Assembly: GCF_004193775.1 (NCBI RefSeq)
Contig: NC_041003.1
Coordinates: 23,056,877 to 23,120,876 of the forward strand
Direction of reading: 5' to 3'
Length of the DNA stretch: 64,000 nucleotides
Source: Glycine soja
Taxonomy: Eukaryota; Streptophyta; Magnoliopsida; Fabales; Fabaceae
Shown: one piece after another, positions 11,835 through 21,222 of the stretch
How the letters are laid out: the number at the start of each line of letters is the position of its first letter
Numbering within the stretch: the first letter of the stretch is position 1
The notes under the pieces: generated by a model
Told to the model about the DNA's origin: nothing
Seen by the model: the letters and a program-made list of their open reading frames with translations, nothing else
The model's database searches: none
Position numbers and translations under genes: made by a program

Positions 11835-11869
11835 GCTCGCCCAGGCGAGCTCAGCTCGCCCAGGCGAGC
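11835..11869. repeat. Two 16-bp palindromes upstream of the Ogre TATA box
   Basis: GCTCGCCCAGGCGAGC occurs at 11835-11850 and again at 11854-11869, each with a 7-bp perfect stem and a 2-base centre. The pair is kept in the LTRs at 21547 and 38114 and is degenerate in the older LTRs. Its place just upstream of TATA suggests a promoter element or a dimeric binding site. Confidence 0.7.
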
Positions 11870-12323
11870 AGGGTTGCTTCCTCCAGAAGCAACCGCCTTC
11901 TGGAGGAATCTTCTGGAGGGCCCAAGTGGGCCTGGGTGCTATTTGCACCCCCATTTTTACTAAGTACACCCCCCTCTGCTGTTTTTTGGTGATTCTTTTT
12001 TCGTAAAGTTACGGAAACTTACGAATTTCGTAACGATACTTGTTTTCTTTCCGTATTATTACGGAACCTTGCGGATTACATAATCATCCCCTTTTTGACT
12101 TACGGAATGTTACGGAACCTCACTTAATTATGCAACGATGCTCCCTTTTGATTTCCGGTGTGTCACGGAAACTTACGGATTGTGCATCAATATTTTTTTG
12201 GTTTTCCGGCATGTCCTGAAATTTCACAAATTGCCTAATGATGGGTGCCAAGCACCTCACGAGGACCAAAGAATGGTCGCACGTCATCGAGCAAAGGTTC
12301 CCGGACGAAATTAGGGTATGACA

Positions 12324-13069
12324 CCAGCCATAAAAGAACACCTGCACCTACTCACTTGAAGCTATCAAAGGATGAAGCTGGCACCAGTGTTGATCAAAGT
12401 CTGTACAGAAGCATGATTGGGAGCTTACTATATTTAACAGCTAGCAGACCTGACATCACCTATGCAGTAGGTGTTTGTGCAAGATATCAAGCCAATCCCA
12501 AGATAAGTCACTTGAATCAAGTAAAGAGAATTCTGAAATATGTAAATGGCACCAGTGACTATGGGATTATGTACTGTCATTGTTCAGATTCAATGCTGGT
12601 TGGGTATTGTGATGCTGATTGGGCTGGAAGTGCAGATGACAGAAAAAGCACTTCTGGTGGATGCTTCTATCTGGGCAACAATCTTATTTCATGGTTCAGC
12701 AAGAAGCAGAACTGTGTGTCCCTGTCTACTGCAGAAGCAGAGTATATTGCAGCAGGAAGCAGCTGTTCACAACTAGTTTGGATGAAGCAGATGCTCAAGG
12801 AGTACAATGTCGAACAAGATGTCATGACATTATACTGTGACAACATGAGTGCTATTAATATTTCAAAAAATCCTGTTCAACACAGCAGAACCAAGCACAT
12901 TGACATTAGACATCACTATATTAGAGATCTTGTTGATGATAAAGTGATCACACTGAAGCATGTTGCCACTGAGGAACAAATAGCAGATATTTTCACAAAG
13001 GCATTGGATGCAAATCAGTTTGAAAAACTGAGGGGCAAGCTGGGCATTTGTCTGCTAGAAGACTTATAG
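12324..13069 (+). CDS. pol: SIRE pol, C-terminal part (end of RT and RNase H), cut by Ogre 1
   Basis: The first complete codon after the Ogre 1 junction is at 12326. The fragment carries the YRSMIGSLLYL region near the end of copia RT, then RNase H with CDADWAGS, STAEAEYIA and DNMSAI, and the ADIFTKAL motif typical of the copia pol C-terminus. The frame is open to a UAG at 13067-13069. The N-terminal gag, protease, integrase and most of RT must lie on the other side of Ogre 1. Codons before 12324 in the same open frame belong to the Ogre LTR and are chance. Confidence 0.93.
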
Positions 13070-13075
13070 CAATTA
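13067..13075 (+). promoter_or_regulatory. Leaky-type stop codon context between pol and env-like ORF
   Basis: The pol stop is UAG followed by CAA UUA, the context known to permit readthrough in tobamoviruses and reported for SIRE1. The frame after it stays open into the env-like ORF without another stop. The context is seen directly; readthrough in this copy is inferred. Confidence 0.8.
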
Positions 13076-15115
13076 CTTCTATTTGAATGTGCTCAAACGT
13101 TAATAGCACATTCATTACTGAGCCAAAACAGAATCGACCGTTGCTTCACACGCCCCTCTACATTCTTCATTCAAATTTATATTTTCGTGGCATTCTTGTT
13201 TTCATCAGCATTCCCCAACACCTCTCGGAAATTCACGAAACCATTTCAAAAGCTCTGCGTTTTCATGGCTACCGCACCAAAAGAAACTTCAGCTCCTGGT
13301 TCATCCTCTGTACCATCATCTCCATCATCCACCAAAGCACCATCACACCAGGAACGACCTGAATTCAACATCCAACCCATCCAAATGATTCCTGGTTCAG
13401 CCCCTGTTCCTAAGAAACTGGTTCCCAAACGACAACAGGGAGTGAAGACTTCTGAAAACCCTAGCCTTGCAACAAGTCCTAGGGAAGTAGACACGGAGAT
13501 GGACAAGAAGATCCGCAGTATTGTGAGTAGCATTTTGAAAAATGCTTCTGTCCCTGAAGCTGATGAAGATGTCCCAACATCTTCCACCCCAAATGTTTCT
13601 GTGCCTGATGCTGATAAAGATGTTCCAACATCTTCCACTCCAAATGCTGAAGCCCTCCTTTCACCCAGTGAAGAGGAATCAACAGAAGAAGAAGATCAAG
13701 CCACAGAAGAGACCCCTGCACCAAGGGCACCAGAACCTGCTCCAGGTGACCTCATTGACCTAGAAGAAGTAGAATCTGATGAGGAACCCATTGCCAACAA
13801 GTTGGCACCTGGCATTGCAGAAAGATTACAAAGCCGAAAGGGAAAAACCCCCATTAAGAGGTCTGGACGAATCAAAACTATGGCACAGAAGAAGAGCACA
13901 CCAATCACTCCTACCACATCCAGATGGAGCAAAGTTGCAATTCCTTCCAAGAAGAGGAAAGAAATTTCCTCATCTGATTCTGATTATGATGTCGAACTAG
14001 ATGTTCCCGACATCAAGAGGGCCAAGACATCAGGGAAAAAGGTGCCTGGAAAAGTCCCTGATGCACCATTGGACAACATCTCATTCCACTCCATTGGCAA
14101 TGTTGAAAAGTGGAAATATGTATATCAACGCAGACTTGCGGTTGAAAGAGAACTGGGAAGAGATGCCTTGGACTGCAAAGAGATCATGGACCTCATCAAG
14201 GCTGCTGGACTACTGAAGACAGTCACCAAGTTGGGAGACTGTTATGAAAGCCTAGTCAGGGAATTCATTGTCAACATTCCCTCTGACATAGCAAACAGAA
14301 AGAGTGATGATTATCAGAAAGTGTTTGTCAGAGGAAAATGTGTTAGATTCTCCCCTGCTGTGATCAACAAATACCTGGGCAGACCAACTGAAGGAGTGGT
14401 GGATCTTGCTGTTTCTGAGCATCAAATTGCCAAGGAAATCACTGCCAAACGAGTCCAGCATTGGCCAAAGAAAGGGAAGCTTTCTGCAGGGAAGCTAAGT
14501 GTGAAGTATGCAATCCTGCACAGGATTGGGGCTGCAAACTGGGTACCCACCAATCACACTTCCACTGTTGCCACAGGTTTGGGTAAATTTCTGTATGCTG
14601 TTGGAACCAAGTCCAAATTTAATTTTGGAAACTATATTTTTGACCAAACTGTTAAGCATTCAGAATCTTTTGCTGTCAAATTACCCATTGCCTTCCCAAC
14701 TGTATTGTGTGGCATTATGTTGAGTCAACATCCCAATATTTTAAACTACACTGACTCTGTGATGAAGAGAGAATCTCCTCTATCCCTGCATTACAAACTG
14801 TTTGAGGGGACACATGTCCCAGACATTGTCTCGACATCAGGGAAAGCTACTGCTTCAGGTGCTGTGTCCAAGGATGCCTTGATTGCTGAACTCAAGGACA
14901 CATGCAAGGTGCTGGAAGCAACCATCAAAGCCACCACAGAGAAGAAAATGGAGCTGGAACGGCTGATCAAAAGACTCTCAGAAAGTGGCATTGATGATGG
15001 AGAAGCAGCTGAGGAAGAAGAAGCAGCTGAGGAAGAAGAAGAAGCTGCTGAGGAAGAAGAAGATGCAGCAGAAGAGACAGAATCAGATGATGATGATTTT
15101 GAGGCCACCCCATGA
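13070..15115 (+). CDS. SIRE envelope-like protein (readthrough ORF)
   Basis: This is the extra 3' ORF of SIRE-type elements, with an unproven envelope-like role. From the UAG the frame runs 681 codons to a stop at 15113-15115. The first ATG is at 13265, in frame. A hydrophobic stretch (codons about 32-48, before that ATG) would only be present in a readthrough product. Next comes a Pro/Ser/Thr- and Glu-rich region with a short direct repeat, then basic segments. A globular middle (around VRGKCVRFSPAVINKYLG) follows, then a coiled-coil-like helix before a very acidic Glu/Asp tail. The middle part reminds me of the domain called putative plant transposon protein. The ORF is intact. Confidence 0.88.
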   Translation, partial: QLLLFECAQTLIAHSLLSQNRIDRCFTRPSTFFIQIYIFVAFLFSSAFPNTSRKFTKPFQKLCVFMATAPKETSAPGSSSVPSSPSSTKAPSHQERPEFNIQPIQMIPGSAPVPKKLVPKRQQGVKTSENPSLATSPREVDTEMDKKIRSIVSSILKNASVPEADEDVPTSSTPNVSVPDADKDVPTSSTPNAEALLSPSEEESTEEEDQATEETPAPRAPEPAPGDLIDLEEVESDEEPIANKLAPGIAERLQSRKGKTPIKRSGRIKTMAQKKSTPITPTTSRWSKVAIPSKKRKEISSSDSDYDVELDVPDIKRAKTSGKKVPGKVPDAPLDNISFHSIGNVEKWKYVYQRRLAVERELGRDALDCKEIMDLIKAAGLLKTVTKLGDCYESLVREFIVNIPSDIANRKSDDYQKVFVRGKCVRFSPAVINKYLGRPTEGVVDLAVSEHQIAKEITAKRVQHWPKKGKLSAGKLSVKYAILHRIGAANWVPTNHTSTVATGLGKFLYAVGTKSKFNFGNYIFDQTVKHSESFAVKLPIAFPTVLCGIMLSQHPNILNYTDSVMKRESPLSLHYKLFEGTHVPDIVSTSGKATASGAVSKDALIAELKDTCKVLEATIKATTEKKMELERLIKRLSESGIDDGEAAEEEEAAEEEEEAAEEEEDAAEETESDDDDFEATP

Positions 15116-15729
15116 CCATCAGACCTTTATTTTTGCTTTTACTTTTACTAGTTATTGGTCTGTAATATTTGCACATTAATTTCATGCATTCTACTTTTGC
15201 CAAATTCTGTCTAAAAAGGGGGAGTAATAGTATTATGCATGATTTATGATTTTGAGTAGTAGGATACGATGTATGCATGATTCATGATTTTGAGGGGGAG
15301 TTGTATGATACGATGTATGCATGATTCATGATTTTGAGGGGGAGACTGCTGCTGCTAATGATGACTGATGTAAGCTACTGTAACTACGAGTAGCTGATAG
15401 AAGATGCTGCAGCTAGAGCATGGAGACAGGGGGAGCAGAAAGCGGATGTCACGTGAGATGTCTTGACATCCTGGAAAAGACGAGTAGCTGATAGAAGATG
15501 CTGCAGCTAGAGCATGGAGACAGGGGGAGCAGAAAGCTGATGTCACGTGAGATGTCTTGACATCCTGGAAACGACTTGCAACTTGCAGAATTTTGCTGTC
15601 GCCATTACCAATTCCGCTGTGCTTGATTACTCTGATAATGAAAGTTGCTGATCCCACTTGCATAACTGCTCGTACCTGCTCAGGAAGTGTCTAAGTATGT
15701 TTTAGACAAAATTTGCCAAAGGGGGAGAT
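15116..15729 (+). repeat. SIRE 3' spacer with two tandem repeats and polypurine tract
   Basis: There is no gene here. A roughly 40-bp unit containing CATGATTTTGAG is repeated three times at about 15237-15345. A 94-bp unit, starting at 15387 and again at 15481, is present twice and contains GATGTCACGTGAGATGTC. The polypurine tract AAAGGGGGAGA (15718-15728) sits directly before the LTR and primes plus-strand synthesis. Confidence 0.8.
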
Positions 15730-16775
15730 TGTTAGTGCTTAGCTCTACTGAGTGTTTAAAAGATTGGCTAAGATTTTGTTAAAACATAAGCACTTAGACA
15801 ATGAAGGAAAGCTGGAGTTGTTGCACATGATGTCCAACGTTATGTCAAGGAATCAGATCGGGCTGCACAATGCACAAGACAAGATAAAATGTCAAATGAA
15901 GAATTGAAGCTGCAGGATCCACGATGTCGGATACAATGTCCAGGACATCTTGCCCGAAAATACTGGACACATAAATCTGTTATATCTTTAACAGATTATT
16001 GTGCAGTTAGCAACAGATTAGACGATCTATCTTGAGGAACGAATTAAAAGATAATTAAAGTTCGAATTACAAACTAGAAGAGTTCGTTCAGGGATTAAAG
16101 ATTAAAGATAAAAACTAAAAGATCAAACTTGATCTTTTAGATCTTTAAGTGCAGATTTTTCGGGAGAATGATAGATCTCATCCAGCACAAGTAGTTGCAG
16201 CCCAGATACGCACACTGCTATATAAACATGAAGGCTGCACGGGTTTTGTACCAAGTCCGGGATTGAAGAGTTATTTTGTGAGTTTTGGGACTTGAGTCTT
16301 TTGTGAGCCACCTTGATGTTACTCTAACATCGAGTGTTGGACCTGAGTGTGTAGAGTTGATCTCTATAGTGTGTAGAGTTGATCTCTATAGTGTGTGGAG
16401 TTGATCTCTATTGTTCAGAGAACAATCTCTGGTGTGTATTTGAATTAATTGTAAACACGGGAGAGTGATTGAGAGGGAGTGAGAGGGGTTTCTCATATCT
16501 AAGAGTGGCTCTTAGGTAGAGATTGCACGGGTAGTGGTTAGGTGAGAAGGTTGTAAACAGTGGCTGTTAGATCTTCGAACTAACACTATTTTAGTGGATT
16601 TCCTCCCTGGCTTGGTAGCCCCCAGATGTAGGTGAGGTTGCACCGAACTGGGTTAACAATTCTCTTGTGTTATTTACTTGTTTAATCTGTTCATACGGTC
16701 ATATACAAGCTGCATGTTCTGAAGCGCGATGTCGTGACATCCTGTACGACATCTGTCCCCAGTATCAGAATTTCA
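15730..16775 (+). repeat. 3' LTR of the SIRE element
   Basis: The 1046-bp LTR runs from TGTTAGTGCTTAGC to CAGAATTTCA. A TATA box, TATATAAA, is at 16219-16226. A 22-bp unit (GTAGAGTTGATCTCTATAGT core) is repeated three times at about 16350-16415. It differs from the solo LTR at 32300-33345 at about two positions that I could find. Confidence 0.92.
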
Positions 16776-16780
16776 CCCCT

Positions 16781-17640
16781 GATATTGGAGGAGGGCCAAC
16801 TGTGCGAGCACAACCAGAGAGGGAGGCTATCACACAGCTACTATGCATACTGGGGCAAGATTTCACCCGTGCCGCTGCAAAGAGAAGAGTGCGGACCATG
16901 CGCACCAACATGACCACTCTTACACAGATATAGATGACATTGCTACTTAGCAACATTCTGCCCAGCGACCGCAATGCCAATCTCCCCCTGCGGAAGTATC
17001 AGTTGCTCTGTGCCGTCCCGACATGGGTAAGTATGCATATGGTTCAACTGATTTCTGATACCATTTATTTGTTTGCAGGGATCGCACCCACAAAGACACC
17101 CAGTGAACCTGAAGAAGTCCAACAGGGCCCTGGGGTTTCCAGCTCTGGTTACGGGCCTCTATCAGTCCTACGGGGTGCCCGTACCCCCCCGGCAAGGTCA
17201 CGTCATCATAGGTAAGTATGCACATCGCTCAACTGATTTCTGATTTCATCTATTGTTTGCAGGGATCGCGCCTGCAAGACACCCAGTGGACCCGAAGAAG
17301 TCCAACAGGGTCTTGGAGTTGCCAGCTCTAAATATGGGTCTCTGTCAGTTCTAGGGAGTGTCTGTCGCCCCCAGCAAAGTCATCAGACCCCCCTACCAAT
17401 CGAGCTTTCATCAAGAAGTACTGCGCCCCCAGGCAGGCGCAGGGCGAAGCACCACAGCAGCATTGGGATGGCCGGTAGCAGGCAATAGACACACCGCCAC
17501 CACCTCTAAAGTTCACCTAAGCTCATCCATAAAAAGGTTAGAGCGTTGCCTACGACACATGGCCGACCAATAGGCAACCAAGTCCAAAGCCAAAGGTAAG
17601 CAAAGTACTAGGTCAGTGACCGACAAGTCATAAGGCGTCC
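16781..17640 (+). pseudogene. Broken ORF fragment in Ogre 2 3' UTR (left copy), possibly putative plant transposon protein
   Basis: Short open stretches (16667-16933, 16934-17215 and beyond, in changing frames) carry recurring peptides such as QLISD.IYLFAGIAP and LGFPALVTGL. A unit of about 187 bp is present twice (near 17025 and 17212). I recall similar peptides from plant proteins annotated as putative plant transposon protein, but cannot verify this. The fragment follows directly on the SIRE target-site repeat. Frameshifts and stops make it a pseudogene. The same fragment is present at 33351-34210 and, more diverged, at 40012-40950. Confidence 0.55.
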
Positions 17641-17647
17641 AGCTAAA

Positions 17648-17683
17648 GACGTTAAAGAAGCGCTACTAGGAGGCAACCTAGTA
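17648..17683 (+). other. GACGTTAAAGAAGCGC plus AGGCAA-loop hairpin (Ogre 2, left copy)
   Basis: GACGTTAAAGAAGCGC is followed by TACTAGG, AGGCAA, CCTAGTA, a perfect 7-bp stem with a 6-base loop. The same lead sequence and loop occur in the Athila-like element (47066-47099, minus strand) with a different stem. I know of no assigned function. Confidence 0.7.
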
Positions 17684-17799
17684 CCTTTTGAATCTATGTT
17701 TGTTATTTGATCACTTTTTATAGTAGGATGCACCTAGTTGCTCATGATCCTGGGGATTTAAATAAAACAAGCGCAAGCTCGGAAGGTAGTCATACCTCA

Positions 17800-18150
17800 C
17801 AAAATATATATATATGTATGTTTAGGTAGTGAAAATACCTTAGATATGCATGTATGTAAACAAAAAAACACTTCACAAAATATATATATGTATGTTTAGG
17901 TAGAAAAATACCTTAGATATGCATGTATGTAAACAAAAAACACTTCACAAAATATATATATGTATGTTTAGGTAGAAAGATACCTTAGATATGCATGTAT
18001 GTAAACAAAAAATACTTCACAAAATATATATGTATGTTTAGGTAGAAAGATACCTTGGATATGCATGTATATAGCAAAAATACCTTACAAAACATATATA
18101 TGTATGTTTAGGTAGCAAGATACCTTGGATATGCAGTATATAGCAAAATA
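17800..18150 (+). repeat. Tandem array of about 67-bp units (left copy)
   Basis: About five units share TATATATGTATGTTTAGGTA. Each contains the small hairpin AGGTA...TACCT and a TATGCATGTAT segment. The array is followed at about 18150-18330 by an A/G-rich stretch, which explains the spurious Lys/Phe-rich ORFs there. Confidence 0.8.
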
Positions 18151-18330
18151 CCTCATAAAAAAATAAAAAAAAAGAGAAGAAAAAAAAAAAAACAAACAAA
18201 CAAGAAAAAGAAATAAACAAATGATCATGATAAAAATAAAAATAGAAAAGAAAAAATGAAATGAATGAAATGGAAAAGAGAACAAAAAAGAAAAAGAAGA
18301 AAGCAAGTAAGGAAAAAGGTGGAAAAAAAG

Positions 18331-19650
18331 AAAATAAGTTGTCTAGCTAAAAACCGACATGCTTTTGAAAAGAGACGATTTCCAACTTTTCTTTGAAAAA
18401 ATTCATTCATTGATCATAACCGATTTTTGAAGAAAAAAACGTGTCTACACCTGAAGGGTGAATGCTGTGAAAATTTCCCCGGACGCCCAAAATGGACTCG
18501 GATGAATGCACAAATTGATAAAAGAACATATTTTGGAAACATTGGGTTGATTTAAAATAGAGGAAATGAATCCTGAGCCCTAGCATCACATGACCATAAA
18601 AATTTGACACTTGAGTGTCCGCATAGGTGCATGCATGACCAGTTTTGCATAAAGTTTCCAAATCATCATTTTTGCATTTGTGTCATGGAAATAATGTGGG
18701 GCATCCCTTTTATCCTTGAGCCAAACCAAACCCCGACATGTATCATGTCTAGCCATTCTACAAACCTTGAGCCAAAATCCTGACTCACCATAATCCTTAC
18801 CCTCGGAAGCAAAAAGGAAAAGAAGGAAAATTTCCAATCAAAGAGAAAGCAAAAACGAAAAGAAGGAAAATTTCCAATCAAAGAGAAAGCAAAAAACAGA
18901 AAAGAAAGGAAATTCCCAATCAAAGAGTGGGAGAAAGCAAAAAGAAAAGAAAGAAAATTGCCAATCAAAGAATGGGAGAAAGAAAAAAAGAGAAAAGAAG
19001 GAAATAAAGCTCCTGATCAAGGATCGAAAGAAAACAGAAGAAATGTGCAGAGAGGTCTTTGGACCGGACAATATCTGAACAATACAGAATTGTCACCAAA
19101 TGAACAAAAAAAGAAGGAAAGGAAACCACGACCTAAAATGGTCTTCTCCCTTTGATTACCAACCAAAATCCCGTGCGCTGGCGACTTTTTTTTCCTCGCC
19201 CCGCACTAAACAAAAAAAAAACAGAAAAAGAAAAAGCCAGAAAAATCAAAAGCCAAAAACACACAAAAGCCGAAAAAAAAAACCACCAAAAGAACCCATT
19301 CCCAAGGGAAGCCCTATTGATCCATGATCACGCATGTAATTTTTGATTTGATAGGAAATAATTTGCAAAGTCAAGTCATGACATGTCTATGGTTCAGAAT
19401 TAGGATGAAACACTTACCTGTGCAAGATTGATACACTTTGAGTGATTTTCTTCTATTTTTGTCGAACCCGGTGTTTCCTCTAAATGGTCATTTAGAAACG
19501 AAATGCTAACATCCAAAATCTCATTTATGGTTATGGGGGATCCCATCGGCAGACTCTCCTTCCCCGGTAGACGCATTGTTTTTCACTAAAAAAAAAAGCA
19601 TATGCTGCTCTAAATCAGTTGGAATATTTGTCTCTTTGCCAAAGCATGTT
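18331..19650 (+). other. Ogre 2 3' UTR spacer (left copy)
   Basis: There is no gene. At 18814-18990 a roughly 40-bp purine-rich unit with the palindrome GGAAAATTTCC or a variant is repeated four times. The rest is A-rich and matches the Ogre 3 3' UTR at about 41560-42720. Confidence 0.6.
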
Positions 19651-19703
19651 TGCATTTTAGTGGAGAAAACAACGAGACTTTTTCAAGTCTCACAAGTTAT
19701 CCA

Positions 19704-19999
19704 GAACTACGTAGGTCTGAGTTCCTCATTAGAGGATACGTAGGAGCAAGAGCCTCGCTTTTGTCGACCACACCGCCTTTTGTTGCCATGACTCAAGAGC
19801 TGGTAGCCCACGGAGACACCTTACGGTTATCCGCACCTCGTCATTCAGTGACCCCAAGTGTGATTGATGAGCAGAGGCCAATGTGGTCATCTGCGCCTTT
19901 TCCGGAGATGTCAGCATTTTCCGATGGAGACTTTTCAAGTCTCACAAGTTATCCAGAACTACGTAGGTCTGAGTTCCTCATTGGAGGATACGTAGGAGC
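19704..19999 (+). repeat. Two TACGTAGG stem-loop units in the 3' UTR (left copy)
   Basis: The unit at 19704-19747 and the one at 19956-19999 read ACTACGTAGGTCTGAGTTCC, then a CCTC...GAGG stem, then ATACGTAGGAGC. The same unit occurs inside the Ogre LTRs (22818-22867 and others). Each copy here is preceded by a GAGACTT...AAGTCTC hairpin. Confidence 0.75.
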
Positions 20000-20065
20000 A
20001 AGAGCCTTGCTTTTGTCGGCCGCCCCATAATCTTTGTCATACTGACCCTGAGGTCATGTGACATG

Positions 20066-21150
20066 CACCCTTGTATCATCCAGAGGCGGCGGGCCCGATG
20101 ATACGCGGAGATACCTTACGGTTATCCGCACCCTTTTGTCATCCAGAGGCGGCGGGCCTGATGACAAGCAGAGACCAAGTTTGGTCATTCTGCACCCTTG
20201 TATCATCCAGAGACGCCGGGCCCGATGATACGCGGAGATACCTTACGGTTATCCGCACCCTTTTGTCATCCAGAGGCGGCGGGCCCGATGACAAGCAGAG
20301 ACCAAGTTTGGTCATTCTGCACCCTTGTATCATCCAGAGGCGGCGGGCCCGATGATACGCGGAGATACCTTACGGTTATCCGCACCCTTTTGTCATCCAG
20401 AGGCGGCGGGCCCGATGACAAGCAGAGACCAAGTTTGGTCATTCTGCACCCTTGTATAATCCAGAGGCGGCGGGCCCGATGATACGCGGAGATACCTTAC
20501 GGTTATCCGCACCCTTTTGTCATCCAGAGGCGGCGGGCCCGATGACAAGCAGAGACCAAGTTTGGTCATTCTGCACCCTTGTGTCATCCAGAGGCGGCAG
20601 GCCCGATGATACGCGGAGATACCTTACGGTTATCCGCACCCTTTTGTCATCCAGAGGCGGCGGGCCCGATGACAAGCAGACACCAAGTTTGGTCATTCTG
20701 CACCCTTGTATCATCCAGAGGCGGCGGGCCCGATGATACGCGGAGATACCTTACGGTTATCCGCACCCTTTTGTCATACAGAGGCGGCGGACCCGATGAC
20801 AAGCAGAGACCAAGTTTGGTCATTCTGCACCCTTGTATCATCCAGAGGCGGCGGGCCCGATGATACGCGGAGATACCTTACGGTTATCCGCACCCTTTTG
20901 TCATCCAGAGGCGGCGGGCCCGATGACAAGCAGAGACCAAGTTTGGTCATTCTGCACCCTTGTATCATCCAGAGGCGGCGGGCCCGATGATACGCGGAGA
21001 TACCTTACGGTTATCCGCACCCTTTTGTCATCCAGAGGCGGCGGGCCCGATGACAAGCAGAGACCAAGTTTGGTCATTCTGCACCCTTGTATCATCCAGA
21101 GGCGGCGGGCCCGATGATACGCGGAAATACCCGAGTGGTTATCCGTATAA
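20066..21150 (+). repeat. 127-bp tandem array of paired hairpins (left copy)
   Basis: There are eight full units and a part. Each unit has two related halves of about 63 bp, and each half holds two hairpins. Half one has GTATCATC...GATGATAC and GCGGA...TCCGC. Half two has TTGTCATC...GATGACAA and GCAGA...TCTGC with inner GACCAA...TTGGTC. The stems differ between halves by paired changes. Unit-specific variants are shared with the array at 36633-37717, so the arrays were copied together. Confidence 0.9.
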
Positions 21151-21222
21151 ACATTATTTTGCTATCTGTAAGACAGAACGCTTGATAGCATGCAGAGGCT
21201 GACACAGTCTTCTGCACCTTTT

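Larger units (their letters stand above)
1..12323 (-). mobile_element. Ogre/Tat-type Ty3/gypsy retrotransposon (Ogre 1), 3' end outside window
   Basis: Reading on the minus strand, this is an LTR, an arginine-tRNA-type primer site, a leader, ORF1, gag-protease, a short intron, RT/RNase H/RNase H/integrase, and the start of a 3' UTR. An extra ORF before gag, an intron between protease and RT, and a second RNase H are known features of the Ogre/Tat lineage. The element interrupts the pol gene of a SIRE1-like element at 12323/12324. The 3' LTR and the other half of the SIRE must lie left of position 1. ORF1 and gag-pro are open throughout, so the copy looks young, although integrase has three frameshifts. 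Confidence 0.93.
10652..12323 (-). repeat. 5' LTR of Ogre 1
   Basis: The 1672-bp LTR starts on the minus strand at 12323 with TGTCATACCC and ends at 10652 with TTGCGACA, giving TG...CA ends. It aligns end to end with the LTRs at 21547-23206 and 38114-39772. U3 holds repeated TTACGGAA-like motifs, a pair of GC-rich palindromes and a TATA box. The SIRE pol reading frame resumes immediately right of 12323. Confidence 0.93.
12324..16775 (+). mobile_element. SIRE1-like Ty1/copia retrotransposon, right part
   Basis: The end of pol, an in-frame stop, an envelope-like ORF, a spacer with a polypurine tract, and a 3' LTR follow in the order known for the soybean SIRE1 group. The left part is separated by Ogre 1 and lies outside the window. 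The right end is followed by CCCCT (16776-16780). The same five bases flank both sides of the solo LTR of this family at 32300-33345. Confidence 0.92.

Noticed and set aside
12245..12323. N-terminal extension of the SIRE pol ORF into the Ogre LTR
   Set aside because: These codons are antisense Ogre LTR sequence that happens to be open. The SIRE frame begins after 12323.
18038..18410. Phe-rich membrane-like ORFs on the minus strand (also 34655-34977)
   Set aside because: They arise from A/G-rich low-complexity DNA on the plus strand and shift frame with A-run length between the two copies.
20066..21150. Possible CRISPR-like array
   Set aside because: The whole 127-bp unit repeats, spacer included. 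There are no unique spacers and no cas genes, and the context is a plant retrotransposon.
20071..21202. Series of overlapping 94-residue and 64-residue ORFs in both strands
   Set aside because: They recur every 127 bp because the array unit is short and has few stops. They are repeat artefacts, not proteins.
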